Positions 16,331 through 24,101 of a DNA stretch of 64,000 bases are shown here, piece by piece. The stretch spans positions 620,001-684,000 of the forward strand of contig NZ_JAKKOT010000002.1 of NCBI RefSeq assembly GCF_021739025.1, written 5' to 3'. The position numbers were made by a program, and so were the translations under genes. The number at the start of each line of letters is the position of its first letter. Position 1 is the stretch's first letter. The notes beneath the pieces are model-generated. The model did not search any database. It saw nothing but the letters and a program-made list of their open reading frames with translations, and had not been told where the DNA came from. The stretch is from Gordonia liuliyuniae (GTDB lineage: Bacteria > Actinomycetota > Actinomycetes > Mycobacteriales > Mycobacteriaceae).

Positions 16331-17593
16331 ATGGCGAACCCGACACTCGACGAGAGCCCCGTCGATGCGACAGCGTGGCGCGACAAGAAGCGTCACCTCT
16401 GGTTGCTGGGGCTGATCCCGCCCACCGCGGTCTTCGTGGCGACCGGACTGATCGCATTGATGAACTGGCTCGGCGACACACTCGATGTGGGATGGCTCGG
16501 AACCGTCTCGCCGGTCTGGTGGTGGATCGGCCCGATCCTGATCTACGTGCTGCTGCCGATCCTCGACATCTTCTTCGGGCCGGACGGACAGAATCCGCCC
16601 GAGGAGCTGATGGAGCAGTTGGAGGCGGACAAGTATTACCGCTACTGCACGTACGCCTACATCCCGTTTCAGTTCGCGAGCCTCGTCTTCGCCGCGTATC
16701 TGTGGACGGCCGGGCCCGGCGGGCGATTCGGCGACCTGAGCTGGCTAGGAGTCGACGGCGGTTCGCTGGGGATCGCCTCGAAGATCGGCCTCGCCATCTC
16801 GATCGGCGCGATGGGCGGCATCGGCATCAACACCGCGCACGAGCTCGGCCATAAGAAGGTGTCGATGGAGCGCTGGCTCTCGAAGATCACCCTCGCGCAG
16901 ACCTTCTACGGGCACTTCTTCATCGAGCACAACCGCGGCCACCACGTCCGCGTCGCGACTCCCGAGGATCCGGCGAGCTCGCGGTTCGGTGAGACGTTCT
17001 GGACCTTCTTGCCGCGCAGCGTGTTCGGCAGCCTGAAGTCGGCATGGGCCCTCGAAGCGAACCGTCTGCGAAAGGTCGGCAAGCCGGTTTTCCACCCGAC
17101 CAACGACGTCCTCAACGCGTGGGCCATGTCGGTGGTGCTGTGGGGTGCGCTCGCCGCGATCTTCGGCTGGCAGATCCTGCCGTACATGGTGATCCAGGCG
17201 ATCTACGGTTTCTCGCTGCTCGAGACCGTCAACTACCTCGAGCACTACGGGCTGCGCCGCAAGCAGAACGAACGCGGCCGCTACGAGCGCTGCTCACCGT
17301 TGCACAGTTGGAACAGCGATCACATCTGCACCAACATCTTCCTGTACCACCTGCAGCGACACAGTGACCATCACGCGAATCCGACCCGCCGCTACCAGAC
17401 GCTCCGCAGTTTCGACGAGGCGCCGAACCTGCCGTCCGGCTATGCCAGCATGATCACCGTCGCCTACTTCCCGCCGATCTGGCGGAAGATCATGGACAAG
17501 CGGGTCGTCGCCCATTACGACGGTGACCTGACCCGGGCGAATCTGCAGCCGGGCAAGGAGACTCGCCTCCTCGCGAAGTACGGGCAGGCGTGA
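16331..17593 (+). CDS. alkB: Alkane 1-monooxygenase AlkB
   Basis: 420 residues from ATG 16331; GAGGAGGAG at 16318-16326 gives it the best spacing (ATG 16328 is directly before it). The protein is an integral-membrane non-haem diiron enzyme that hydroxylates the terminal carbon of n-alkanes using electrons from rubredoxin. All family histidine boxes are visible: HELGH (170-174), EHNRGHH (H200, H204, H205) and LQRHSDHH (H344, H347, H348), plus the NYLEHYGL motif between them. About six hydrophobic helices are present. It heads a five-gene operon with two rubredoxins, their reductase and a TetR regulator, with overlapping or nearly overlapping stops and starts. Confidence 0.98.
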   Translation: MANPTLDESPVDATAWRDKKRHLWLLGLIPPTAVFVATGLIALMNWLGDTLDVGWLGTVSPVWWWIGPILIYVLLPILDIFFGPDGQNPPEELMEQLEADKYYRYCTYAYIPFQFASLVFAAYLWTAGPGGRFGDLSWLGVDGGSLGIASKIGLAISIGAMGGIGINTAHELGHKKVSMERWLSKITLAQTFYGHFFIEHNRGHHVRVATPEDPASSRFGETFWTFLPRSVFGSLKSAWALEANRLRKVGKPVFHPTNDVLNAWAMSVVLWGALAAIFGWQILPYMVIQAIYGFSLLETVNYLEHYGLRRKQNERGRYERCSPLHSWNSDHICTNIFLYHLQRHSDHHANPTRRYQTLRSFDEAPNLPSGYASMITVAYFPPIWRKIMDKRVVAHYDGDLTRANLQPGKETRLLAKYGQA

Positions 17594-17595
17594 TC

Positions 17596-17763
17596 ATGGC
17601 CGCCTACCGCTGCGACGTCTGCGACTACACCTACGACGAGACGATCGGCGCACCGCGCGAGGGATACCCCGCGGGGACCGCGTGGACCGCCATCCCCGAC
17701 GACTGGCCGTGCCCCGACTGTGGGGTCCGTGAGAAGGCCGACTTCATCGAGATCGGAGCATGA
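17596..17763 (+). CDS. rubA: Rubredoxin, AlkG1 type
   Basis: 55 residues. Iron ligands C6-x2-C9 (YRCDVC) and C39-x2-C42 (PCPDCG) form the FeS4 site. I start at ATG 17596; the in-frame GTG 17590 overlaps the alkB stop as GTGA and is a real alternative. After the second CxxCG it reads VREKADF, that is, with the extra Arg described for AlkG1-type rubredoxins, which could not replace AlkG in alkane-hydroxylase complementation tests. Its job in the operon is therefore less clear than that of the next gene. Confidence 0.95.
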   Translation: MAAYRCDVCDYTYDETIGAPREGYPAGTAWTAIPDDWPCPDCGVREKADFIEIGA

Positions 17764-17764
17764 C

Positions 17765-17944
17765 ATGAACTTCAAGCTGTATCAGTGCGCTCAGTGCGGA
17801 TTCGAGTACGACGAGGCGGAAGGCTGGCCGGAGGACGGGATCGAACCCGGCACCCGCTGGGACGACATCCCCGACGACTGGACCTGTCCGGACTGCGGCG
17901 CCGCGAAGGTCGACTTCGACATGGTCGAGATCGCACGGCCGTGA
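17765..17944 (+). CDS. rubA: Rubredoxin, AlkG2 type
   Basis: 59 residues, from an ATG one base after the previous stop codon. C8-x2-C11 and C41-x2-C44 bind one iron; [11 protein letters not shown] lacks the Arg insertion of the upstream copy, placing it with AlkG2-type rubredoxins that can donate electrons to AlkB. It is the likely working electron carrier between the reductase and the hydroxylase. Confidence 0.96.
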   Translation: MNFKLYQCAQCGFEYDEAEGWPEDGIEPGTRWDDIPDDWTCPDCGAAKVDFDMVEIARP

Positions 17945-19125
17945 CCGACGAACCCATCGTCATCGTCGGCGCCGGCACCGCCGGTGTCACCGCGGCGACG
18001 ACCCTGCGCAGCAGCGGATTCGACGGTCCGATCACGCTGATCGGAGAGGAGGCCGAGCATCCCTACCGGCGTACCGCACTCACCAAGGACCTGCTGGCCG
18101 CAGACCTCTCACTCGAGCGGATCACGCTGCAGAAGCCTGCTGTCTGGCCTGAGCGGGGCATCGACCTCGTCCGCGGGGTCGCCGTCACCGCGATCGACAC
18201 CGCGCGACGCGTCGTCGTCTGCGACGACGGGCGGCAGATCGGTTACCGGGCACTGGTTCTGGCGACCGGAGCGGACTCGGCGAGGCCGGACTGGCTCGCC
18301 GGGGATGTGCGTTCGGTGCGGACCCTGTCCGATGCGCTCGCGGTGCGTCGTGCGGTCGACGAGTCCGGTCGACTCGCGGTGGTCGGCGGCGGGCTCATCG
18401 GACTCGAGCTGGCGGCGTCGGCTGCCACGCACGGTGCGTCCGTCGACGTCGTCGAAGCAGCCGACAGGCTCCTCGGGCGGGTGGCGCCCGCCGTCGTGTC
18501 GGACTGGTTCCTGCGACTCCACGAGAGCCACGGGGTGTCGGTGAGGCTCGGCGCCCGAGTGCGCGCGGCATCGGCGCGGGCGATCAGGCTCGACGAGGGC
18601 TCCGAGATCGAGGGCCCGGTCGTCGCGGCGGTCGGGATGACGCCGAACGTCACCCTCGCGCAGGCGGCCGGCCTCGAAACGGTTGGTGAAGGGATCATCG
18701 TCGACCGGTGCTTCGCGACCGCTACCCCGAACGTGTTCGCCGCCGGTGACGCGGCCGCTCTGCCCGATGCGTTGACCGGCCGGCCGTCGCTCGGCGGACA
18801 CTGGTTCGGGGCGACCGATCACGGCAGGGCCGTTGCGGTCTCGGTGCTCGCACACCTCGACGGGGGTCGACCCGACGGCTTCGTCGACGTGCCACGCGCC
18901 TGGACAGTGCAATACGGGATCAACGTTCAGATGGTCGGATGGCCGTCGGTCGACGGCACGGTGCACGTCGACGGGTCCCTCGACGACGCCGACGCGAGCA
19001 TCCGTGTGAGCGTCGACGGCCGCCTGGTCGGCGCGGTGACCGTCGGTCGGGCGGCGGCCGCGCGGGAGCTCCGCTCCGAGATCGCCGTAGGCTTGTCCGA
19101 GATCGCCGTAGGCTTGTCGATGTGA
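17941..19125 (+). CDS. rubB: Rubredoxin reductase (FAD, NADH-dependent)
   Basis: 394 residues from GTG 17941, overlapping the rubredoxin stop (GTGA). The FAD-binding GAGTAG is at 10-15, the [11 protein letters not shown] motif follows, the NAD(P)-binding GGGLIG is at 149-154, and [10 protein letters not shown] is the second FAD motif. It passes electrons from NADH to rubredoxin for AlkB. The last 15 residues contain a perfect in-frame repeat (EIAVGLS twice) from a 21-bp tandem duplication, so the C-terminus is a recent extension. The next gene's GTG overlaps its stop. Confidence 0.96.
   Translation: MTDEPIVIVGAGTAGVTAATTLRSSGFDGPITLIGEEAEHPYRRTALTKDLLAADLSLERITLQKPAVWPERGIDLVRGVAVTAIDTARRVVVCDDGRQIGYRALVLATGADSARPDWLAGDVRSVRTLSDALAVRRAVDESGRLAVVGGGLIGLELAASAATHGASVDVVEAADRLLGRVAPAVVSDWFLRLHESHGVSVRLGARVRAASARAIRLDEGSEIEGPVVAAVGMTPNVTLAQAAGLETVGEGIIVDRCFATATPNVFAAGDAAALPDALTGRPSLGGHWFGATDHGRAVAVSVLAHLDGGRPDGFVDVPRAWTVQYGINVQMVGWPSVDGTVHVDGSLDDADASIRVSVDGRLVGAVTVGRAAAARELRSEIAVGLSEIAVGLSM
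19078..19119 (+). repeat. 21-bp tandem duplication in the rubB 3' end
   Basis: 19078-19098 and 19099-19119 are identical except for the last base. The unit is a multiple of three and repeats EIAVGLS at the end of the rubredoxin reductase. Confidence 0.95.
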
Positions 19126-19736
19126 GTACTCCGACCCGGGACCGACCGTCGTACGCGACGGCGAGCAAGCAGCTCCTCCGAAACTCGCTGCTGGACGGTC
19201 TCCGGGAACTCCTCATGGAGAAGGACTGGGCGCAGGTCACCATGAACGACGTCGCGCGGTTCGCGGGCGTCAGCAGGCAGACCGTCTACAACGAGTTCTC
19301 CTCCCGCAACGGCTTGGCGCAGGCGTACGCGCTGCGCCTGGTCGACGAGTTCACCGCGGAGATCTCGGCCGCTGTCGAAGCCACACCGGACGACGTCGAA
19401 GCAGCGTTCACCGCCGGGTTCGCGGGATTCTTCGCCAGCGCCGGGCAGGACCCCATGATCGCCTCGCTGCTGAGCGGCGACGCGAAACCCGACCTGCTCA
19501 GACTCATCACCACCGACTCGGCCCCACTCATCGAATCGGCGTCGGCCAACCTCGACGCACTCCTGCACGAGTCGTGGATCGCGTTGCCTGCCGAGGCGTC
19601 CGGTCGGATCGCGCGCATGATCACGCGGATGGCGCTCAGCTACGTCTCGATGCCGCCCGAAGCGGACTTCGACGTCGCCGCCGACCTCGCTTCGGTGATG
19701 ACGCCCGCCATCACCGGAGCGAGGCGTGCCCAGTAA
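19122..19736 (+). CDS. alkU: TetR-family regulator of the alkane operon (AlkU-like)
   Basis: 204 residues from GTG 19122, which overlaps the rubB stop. The N-terminal helix-turn-helix reads TMNDVARFAGVSRQTVYNEF; the rest is the helical ligand-binding domain. Position as last gene of alkB-rubA-rubA-rubB matches alkU of Rhodococcus and Gordonia, thought to regulate the operon in response to alkane-derived ligands. The symbol rests on that synteny. A paired hairpin lies over its stop codon. Confidence 0.92.
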   Translation: MSTPTRDRPSYATASKQLLRNSLLDGLRELLMEKDWAQVTMNDVARFAGVSRQTVYNEFSSRNGLAQAYALRLVDEFTAEISAAVEATPDDVEAAFTAGFAGFFASAGQDPMIASLLSGDAKPDLLRLITTDSAPLIESASANLDALLHESWIALPAEASGRIARMITRMALSYVSMPPEADFDVAADLASVMTPAITGARRAQ

Positions 19737-19762
19737 TTCACTGGGCCCAGTAGTTCACTGGG
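19729..19762. terminator. Two consecutive hairpins at the alk operon end
   Basis: CCCAGT/ACTGGG pairs occur twice (19729-19745 and 19746-19762) with 5-nt loops, as two nearly identical 17-bp units. The first includes the TetR gene's TAA. A degraded third unit follows to ~19778. It lies between convergent genes, so it may act as a bidirectional terminator. Confidence 0.6.
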
Positions 19763-19772
19763 CCAGCAACAT

Positions 19773-20630
19773 TCACTGATCCAGGAACGCCGTCACTGAC
19801 GCCTCGAACGCCGCCTTCGCCTCGATCATCACCCAGTGGCCGCACTTGGGGAAGATGTTGAGCTGGGCGTCGGGGATCAATCGCATCGGCGCGAGCGACA
19901 TGTCGGGCGGGCTGACCCGATCGTCGCGGCCCCACGTCAACAGGGTCGGGCACTTGACCTTGTGCATCATCGCCCAGTAGGGCGGGAAGTCGGCGTCGGC
20001 GAGGAACTTCTGCTGCATCTCGAACGCCGCGGACCCGTACATCATGGCCGCGGTCTTGGCCGCGTCCGGGTTGATCGCGGCCTCCCATCGTTCCTCGATC
20101 AGCTCGTCGGTGACGAGGGCACGGTCGTAGACCATCGCGTTCAACCAGCGGACCAGCTTGTCGCGATCGGGGGCGTCGGTGAACTCCTGGAGTAGGCGCA
20201 ATCCTTCAGAAGGGCTGGAGCTGAAGATGTTCGGCCCGACACCGCCGATGGTGACGAGCTTCCGCACGCGGTCTGGGTGCTTGATCGCGAGGTTGACGCC
20301 GACGACGCCGCCCATCGAGTTGCCGATCATCGCGGCCGATTCGATGCCGAGCGCATCCATGAATCGGATGACCGACGAGCCCGCGGTCAGTACTGGGTGG
20401 CCCTCGACCGCGTCGGATACCCCGAATCCGGGGAATTCGACGATGTAGCAGTGGTGCGTCCGGGCGAAGTACTCCAGGTTTCCGCGGTAGTTCCGCCACC
20501 CGGTGACGCCCGGGCCGCTCCCGTGGAGAAGCAGCAGTGCGTCGTTGTTATGTTCGCCTGCCTCGTGGTACACGATGACGCCGTCGTCGGTGGCGATTTC
20601 GCGTCGGGTTCCCTCATATGTCACGTCCAT
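19773..20630 (-). CDS. Alpha/beta hydrolase, meta-cleavage product hydrolase type (HsaD/BphD-like)
   Basis: 285 residues. The oxyanion motif HGSGPG follows residue 35, the nucleophile is Ser105 in GNSMGG, and the acid and His are D237 (GRDDRV) and H265 (CGHW). MVYDRALVTDELIEERW matches the lid/cap region of HsaD and BphD, which hydrolyse vinylogous 1,5-diketones from ring cleavage of steroids or biphenyl. Its promoter carries a perfect match to the KstR consensus, which suggests a role in sterol catabolism. No other sterol gene is in the window, so the exact substrate remains open. Confidence 0.88.
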   Translation of the reverse strand: MDVTYEGTRREIATDDGVIVYHEAGEHNNDALLLLHGSGPGVTGWRNYRGNLEYFARTHHCYIVEFPGFGVSDAVEGHPVLTAGSSVIRFMDALGIESAAMIGNSMGGVVGVNLAIKHPDRVRKLVTIGGVGPNIFSSSPSEGLRLLQEFTDAPDRDKLVRWLNAMVYDRALVTDELIEERWEAAINPDAAKTAAMMYGSAAFEMQQKFLADADFPPYWAMMHKVKCPTLLTWGRDDRVSPPDMSLAPMRLIPDAQLNIFPKCGHWVMIEAKAAFEASVTAFLDQ

Positions 20631-20636
20631 ACCAAC

Positions 20637-20642
20637 AGAATA
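20637..20642 (-). promoter_or_regulatory. -10 hexamer TATTCT, hydrolase gene
   Basis: On the minus strand TATTCT lies 6 nt before the ATG at 20630, predicting leaderless mRNA. Its upstream edge overlaps the KstR-like palindrome. Confidence 0.6.
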
Positions 20643-20654
20643 GAACCTGTTCTA
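20641..20654. promoter_or_regulatory. KstR-like operator
   Basis: TAGAACCTGTTCTA is a 14-bp inverted repeat that fits the published KstR consensus TNNAACNNGTTNNA at every fixed position. It touches the -10 of the minus-strand hydrolase gene and lies about where the -35 of the plus-strand gene at 20683 should be. KstR is the TetR-type repressor of cholesterol catabolism, released by sterol-derived CoA thioesters. Confidence 0.75.
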
Positions 20655-20669
20655 CTTTTCTGCCCGGAG

Positions 20670-20675
20670 TATCCT
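20670..20675 (+). promoter_or_regulatory. -10 hexamer TATCCT, small membrane protein gene
   Basis: TATCCT is followed by 7 nt and the ATG at 20683, predicting a leaderless transcript divergent from the hydrolase. Confidence 0.5.
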
Positions 20676-20682
20676 GGCGAGT

Positions 20683-20991
20683 ATGCAGATCGATTCTTCA
20701 GTTCCCGTCGTCGCGGCAGGTCTGGTCGGTGGTTACACCGTCGCCCGGTACTCGGGTCGACGCGCATTCGGGGGCGCAGTGTTCGCGGCGGCAGGTGTCG
20801 CAGCGGGCCGGTCGTGGCTCGCCCGAGGTCCCGTGGTGACGGTCGGTCTGGCTGCCGCTTACCTTGGTGCGTTCGGAGCGTCTCATCCGCTCGCCAAGAA
20901 GATCGGTGCCTGGCCGTCGGTGCTCGCAGTGACGGCGGCAGCGGCAGCGGGCACCGCGGGCGTTCTCACGGTCGTCGACGGCGAGCGGTGA
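20683..20991 (+). CDS. Small membrane protein, unknown
   Basis: 102 residues, mostly hydrophobic, with Ala/Gly/Val-rich segments at about 8-25, 30-45, 50-66 and 78-97 that could form three or four helices. I do not recognise a family. Its stop overlaps the GTG start of the L,D-transpeptidase gene by four bases, so the two are translationally coupled, which hints at an envelope role. The AT-rich upstream region carries the KstR-like box. Confidence 0.75.
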   Translation: MQIDSSVPVVAAGLVGGYTVARYSGRRAFGGAVFAAAGVAAGRSWLARGPVVTVGLAAAYLGAFGASHPLAKKIGAWPSVLAVTAAAAAGTAGVLTVVDGER

Positions 20992-22151
20992 TAGTGCGGA
21001 AGTACTCGCGCGTCGTCGTCGCACTGTGCGTGTTCGCGGTCGCGCTCCTCGCGGCGGCCTGCGGCGCCGATGAGGCCCCCGCGGCGCCTCCCGCACAGGT
21101 CTCGTTGGCCAGTCCGGCGAAGAAGCTCAATCCGACCGACGAAATCCTGGTGCGGGTCACCGGCGGCGACCTCGCGACGGTCACGGTCAGCAACGGCAGC
21201 GGCAAGAAGGTCGACGGCGTCTCGACCGAGGGCGGTGCGGCCTGGCGCACCACCGAGGATCTCGGCTATGGAACCGAGTACACGGTGGCCGCGGACGCGG
21301 TCAACAACGACGGCAAGCACACCCGCAAGACGTTCACCGTCTCCACCATCGACCCGGCCGACACCGCGTACGCCAACGTGGTGCCCGCGCCGGAGGTCGT
21401 CGCGGACGAGGGGATCGGCGTCGGTCAGCCGATGGTCTTCCAGTTCACCAAGCCGGTGACCAACAGGGCGGAGGTCGAGAAACGACTGAAGGTGACGACC
21501 ACTCCGAACCAGCCCGGAGCGTGGTACTGGACCGACGACCAGAATGTCCACTACCGCGCCAAGGACTACTGGGAGCCCGGCACCAAGATCCACATCGAGG
21601 CGAACATCTACGGCCTGGACCTCGGTGACGGGATCTACGGCGCCGAAGACACCGCGGTCGACTACACGGTCCACGATTCGTGGGTCGCGAAGGCCGACGG
21701 CGCGACCGAACTGCTCACCGTCTTCCACAACGGCGAGCAGGTCAAGCAGATGCCGATGAGTCTCGGTGAACCGAGCACACCGTCTCACGTGGGTCCCCAT
21801 GTCGTTTCCGAACGACTCGACAGTGTCGTGATGGACTCCTGCACGTACGGTGTCTGCGCAGGCGATCCAGGCTATTACAAAGAGACCGTCTACAAGAATC
21901 TCCGCATCTCCAACGACGGCGAGTTCGTGCACGCCGCGCCGTGGTCGACGAGCCAGCAGGGGTCGTCGAACGTGTCGCACGGCTGCGTCAACCTGAGTGA
22001 CGAGAACGCGCAGTGGATGTTCGACCACTTTCACATCGGCGACGTCGTCGAGATCACCAATTCGGGTGGGCCCGAACTGCCGGTGTGGGACACCTACGGC
22101 GACTGGGCGGTGCCGTGGAAGACCTGGAAGGCGGGTAACGCCGACGCGTGA
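20988..22151 (+). CDS. L,D-transpeptidase lipoprotein (YkuD)
   Basis: 387 residues from GTG 20988; GTG 20994 is possible. The lipobox LLAAAC puts the lipidated Cys at 25. Two Ig-like domains follow (residues ~40-250), as in mycobacterial LdtMt2-type enzymes. The YkuD domain has the active-site motif SHGCVNLS with Cys333 and the upstream His in SHVGPHVV. It forms 3-3 cross-links in peptidoglycan outside the membrane, and such enzymes are hit by carbapenems. It is coupled to the preceding small membrane protein. Confidence 0.95.
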   Translation: MIVRKYSRVVVALCVFAVALLAAACGADEAPAAPPAQVSLASPAKKLNPTDEILVRVTGGDLATVTVSNGSGKKVDGVSTEGGAAWRTTEDLGYGTEYTVAADAVNNDGKHTRKTFTVSTIDPADTAYANVVPAPEVVADEGIGVGQPMVFQFTKPVTNRAEVEKRLKVTTTPNQPGAWYWTDDQNVHYRAKDYWEPGTKIHIEANIYGLDLGDGIYGAEDTAVDYTVHDSWVAKADGATELLTVFHNGEQVKQMPMSLGEPSTPSHVGPHVVSERLDSVVMDSCTYGVCAGDPGYYKETVYKNLRISNDGEFVHAAPWSTSQQGSSNVSHGCVNLSDENAQWMFDHFHIGDVVEITNSGGPELPVWDTYGDWAVPWKTWKAGNADA

Positions 22152-22173
22152 CGACGTCCGTGCGCTGGACGGC

Positions 22174-23064
22174 TCACGCAGGCATCGGGAAGCTGGCGTT
22201 GTGCAGCATCTCGACGCGTTCGGGACCGAGTTGTTCGCCGAGAACCTTGGTGATCGTCTCTCGAACCTCGGTGCGGGTCCGTTCGGTGTAGGCGACGCCC
22301 AACTGGATTGCCGGAGTCGGCGGCGCGCAGCGCAGTGCGACGACGCCGTCGGGCAGTCGGTCGAGAACCGGGACCAGCATCGCGCCGACGCCTGCGCGGG
22401 CCGCTTCGAGTCCGGTGGCCAGATCAGTGACTTCCGCCGCGACATGCCAACCCCCGGGCGTTCCGCTGAACGCGTCGAAGCTCGGCTGACGGAGCGTGCA
22501 CGGCGCCGAGAATGTGATGATCGGCATCACTGTGCCCGGATCGGGTTGCCCGTGGTGGGCCGACCACAGCCAGCGCAGCCGAAACCCTTCGGTGCGTGCC
22601 CGCAGTTCAGGTGCGATCCGGGTGGTGACGGCGACGTCGACGCTTCCCGAGTCGAGCATGGATCGGACGGTGGCGTTCCGGTCGAGATGGATGCGGACCT
22701 CGGTGCCGGGGAAACTCTCGCGCAGCCTCCCGATGACCATCGGCAGGACCACTGCGGAACTGTTCTGCGCGGCCCCGATCACCACGGCCGTTTCGCGTGT
22801 GGACTCGAAACGGGCGACCGCGGCGTCGTGTGCGACGAGGATCGCGCGGGCGTGCGACAGCAGTTCTTCGCCCGCCGGAGTGAACGCGATACCGCGGCCG
22901 TCCCGTCGGACGAGTGGGCGTCCCGCCTCACGTTCGAGCCGTCGAAGGTGTTGGCTGACCGCTGACTGGGTGAGCGCCAACGACGTGGCGGCACGATGGA
23001 CTCCGCCGGTCGCGGCGACGGCGACGAGTGAGCGCAACGGAGTGATGTCGAACGTCCTGCCCAT
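22174..23064 (-). CDS. LysR-family transcriptional regulator
   Basis: 296 residues from ATG 23064, supported by a leaderless-type -10 upstream; a longer open frame to 23439 lacks support. The N-terminal winged helix reads GGVHRAATSLALTQSAVSQHLRRLEREAG; the C-terminal ~200 residues are the periplasmic-binding-like effector domain. It is divergent from the EamA exporter gene (105-bp spacer), the usual arrangement of a LysR regulator with its target. The effector is unknown. Confidence 0.93.
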   Translation of the reverse strand: MGRTFDITPLRSLVAVAATGGVHRAATSLALTQSAVSQHLRRLEREAGRPLVRRDGRGIAFTPAGEELLSHARAILVAHDAAVARFESTRETAVVIGAAQNSSAVVLPMVIGRLRESFPGTEVRIHLDRNATVRSMLDSGSVDVAVTTRIAPELRARTEGFRLRWLWSAHHGQPDPGTVMPIITFSAPCTLRQPSFDAFSGTPGGWHVAAEVTDLATGLEAARAGVGAMLVPVLDRLPDGVVALRCAPPTPAIQLGVAYTERTRTEVRETITKVLGEQLGPERVEMLHNASFPMPA

Positions 23065-23071
23065 GACGTCG

Positions 23072-23077
23072 AGTGTA
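23072..23077 (-). promoter_or_regulatory. -10 hexamer TACACT, LysR gene
   Basis: On the minus strand TACACT lies 7 nt before the ATG at 23064. The rest of the divergent spacer (23078-23168) holds GATCGGATC-type repeats that could bind the LysR protein; no clear T-N11-A box is singled out. Confidence 0.5.
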
Positions 23078-23168
23078 GCCACACATGCGCGAACGATAAG
23101 TATCACTGATCGGATCGAGTATTGATCGTCGTTGGACGGGGCGACCCGGCGGCGGTCACCGTTGAGGG

Positions 23169-24101
23169 GTGAGACTCTCCGTTCCGCTCGGTGCATCGAC
23201 AGCCTTCTTCTACGCGCTCGGTTACCCGGTCGGTGCCGCGGCCGTTCGCGCGGCGACGCCCGGCACGGTGCTTGTCTCACGGTTCGTGGCGTCGGCGGTG
23301 ATCCTCGCGGCGATCGTTGCGGTCGCGCGACTGGAGTGGCCGCGTGGCATCCAGGCGTGGCACGCGGTCGTCGTCGGATTCCTGAGCCAGGGAGTGCAGT
23401 TCGTCGGCTGCTACGAGGCGATGTACGCGGGAGTGTCACCGGTCCTCGTCGCGCTCGTCATCGCGATGAATCCGGTGGTCACCGCCGCCGCGGCCGGGAT
23501 GATGCTCAGGGAGAGGTTGTCGCGGCGCCGGATCGCGGCGACGGTGCTGGCGCTGGCGGCTGTCGGCATCGCGTTCGCCGGGCGCGTCATGGATGTCGGA
23601 CACGTCGACGCCGCGGTCGCCTGGGTCGTCGTCGCGGTGATCGGCCTGGCCGTCGGCGGTGTCTATCAGCAGCGCTACCTGACGCAGGGGCATCCGATCG
23701 CAGTGAACACCATCGGTGTCGGCGTCGCCCTCGTGCCCGCCCTCGTGTTCGCGATGGCCACCCCGCAGCACGTCTCCGACCCGGCCCAGGCCGTCTGGAC
23801 GATCGTCGTTCTCGTGATCGCGAACTCGGTGATCGCGGCCACCCTGTACCTCGCAGCCATACGGCAGGCGGGCGCGGCCGCCGTATCGCTGCTGTTCGGC
23901 GTCATACCGTCGATCGCAGCACTGTTGACATGGGCGATCCTCGGCGAACGTCCGGACATCGGGGTCGTGCTCGGTCTGGTGGTCGGTGCCGCCGCGTGCT
24001 TCGTCGGCAACGACCAGGCGCCGGGCCGTGGCGAAGCGGTGAACGTTACTCCTTCGACAGTTTCGACGGGAACCAGATCCGGCGTCCGACGTCGAGGGTG
24101 A
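23169..24101 (+). CDS. EamA/DMT-family transporter
   Basis: 310 residues with about ten hydrophobic helices in two EamA repeats; the first opens with LGASTAFFYALGYPVGAAAV and the second with VAVIGLAVGGVYQQRY. DMT exporters move metabolites or amino acids out of the cell. It starts at GTG 23169. The last ~18 codons overlap, in the opposite direction, the 3' end of the MMPL gene (24046-24101), so the two convergent genes share 56 bp. It is probably controlled by the divergent LysR protein. Confidence 0.9.
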   Translation: MRLSVPLGASTAFFYALGYPVGAAAVRAATPGTVLVSRFVASAVILAAIVAVARLEWPRGIQAWHAVVVGFLSQGVQFVGCYEAMYAGVSPVLVALVIAMNPVVTAAAAGMMLRERLSRRRIAATVLALAAVGIAFAGRVMDVGHVDAAVAWVVVAVIGLAVGGVYQQRYLTQGHPIAVNTIGVGVALVPALVFAMATPQHVSDPAQAVWTIVVLVIANSVIAATLYLAAIRQAGAAAVSLLFGVIPSIAALLTWAILGERPDIGVVLGLVVGAAACFVGNDQAPGRGEAVNVTPSTVSTGTRSGVRRRG

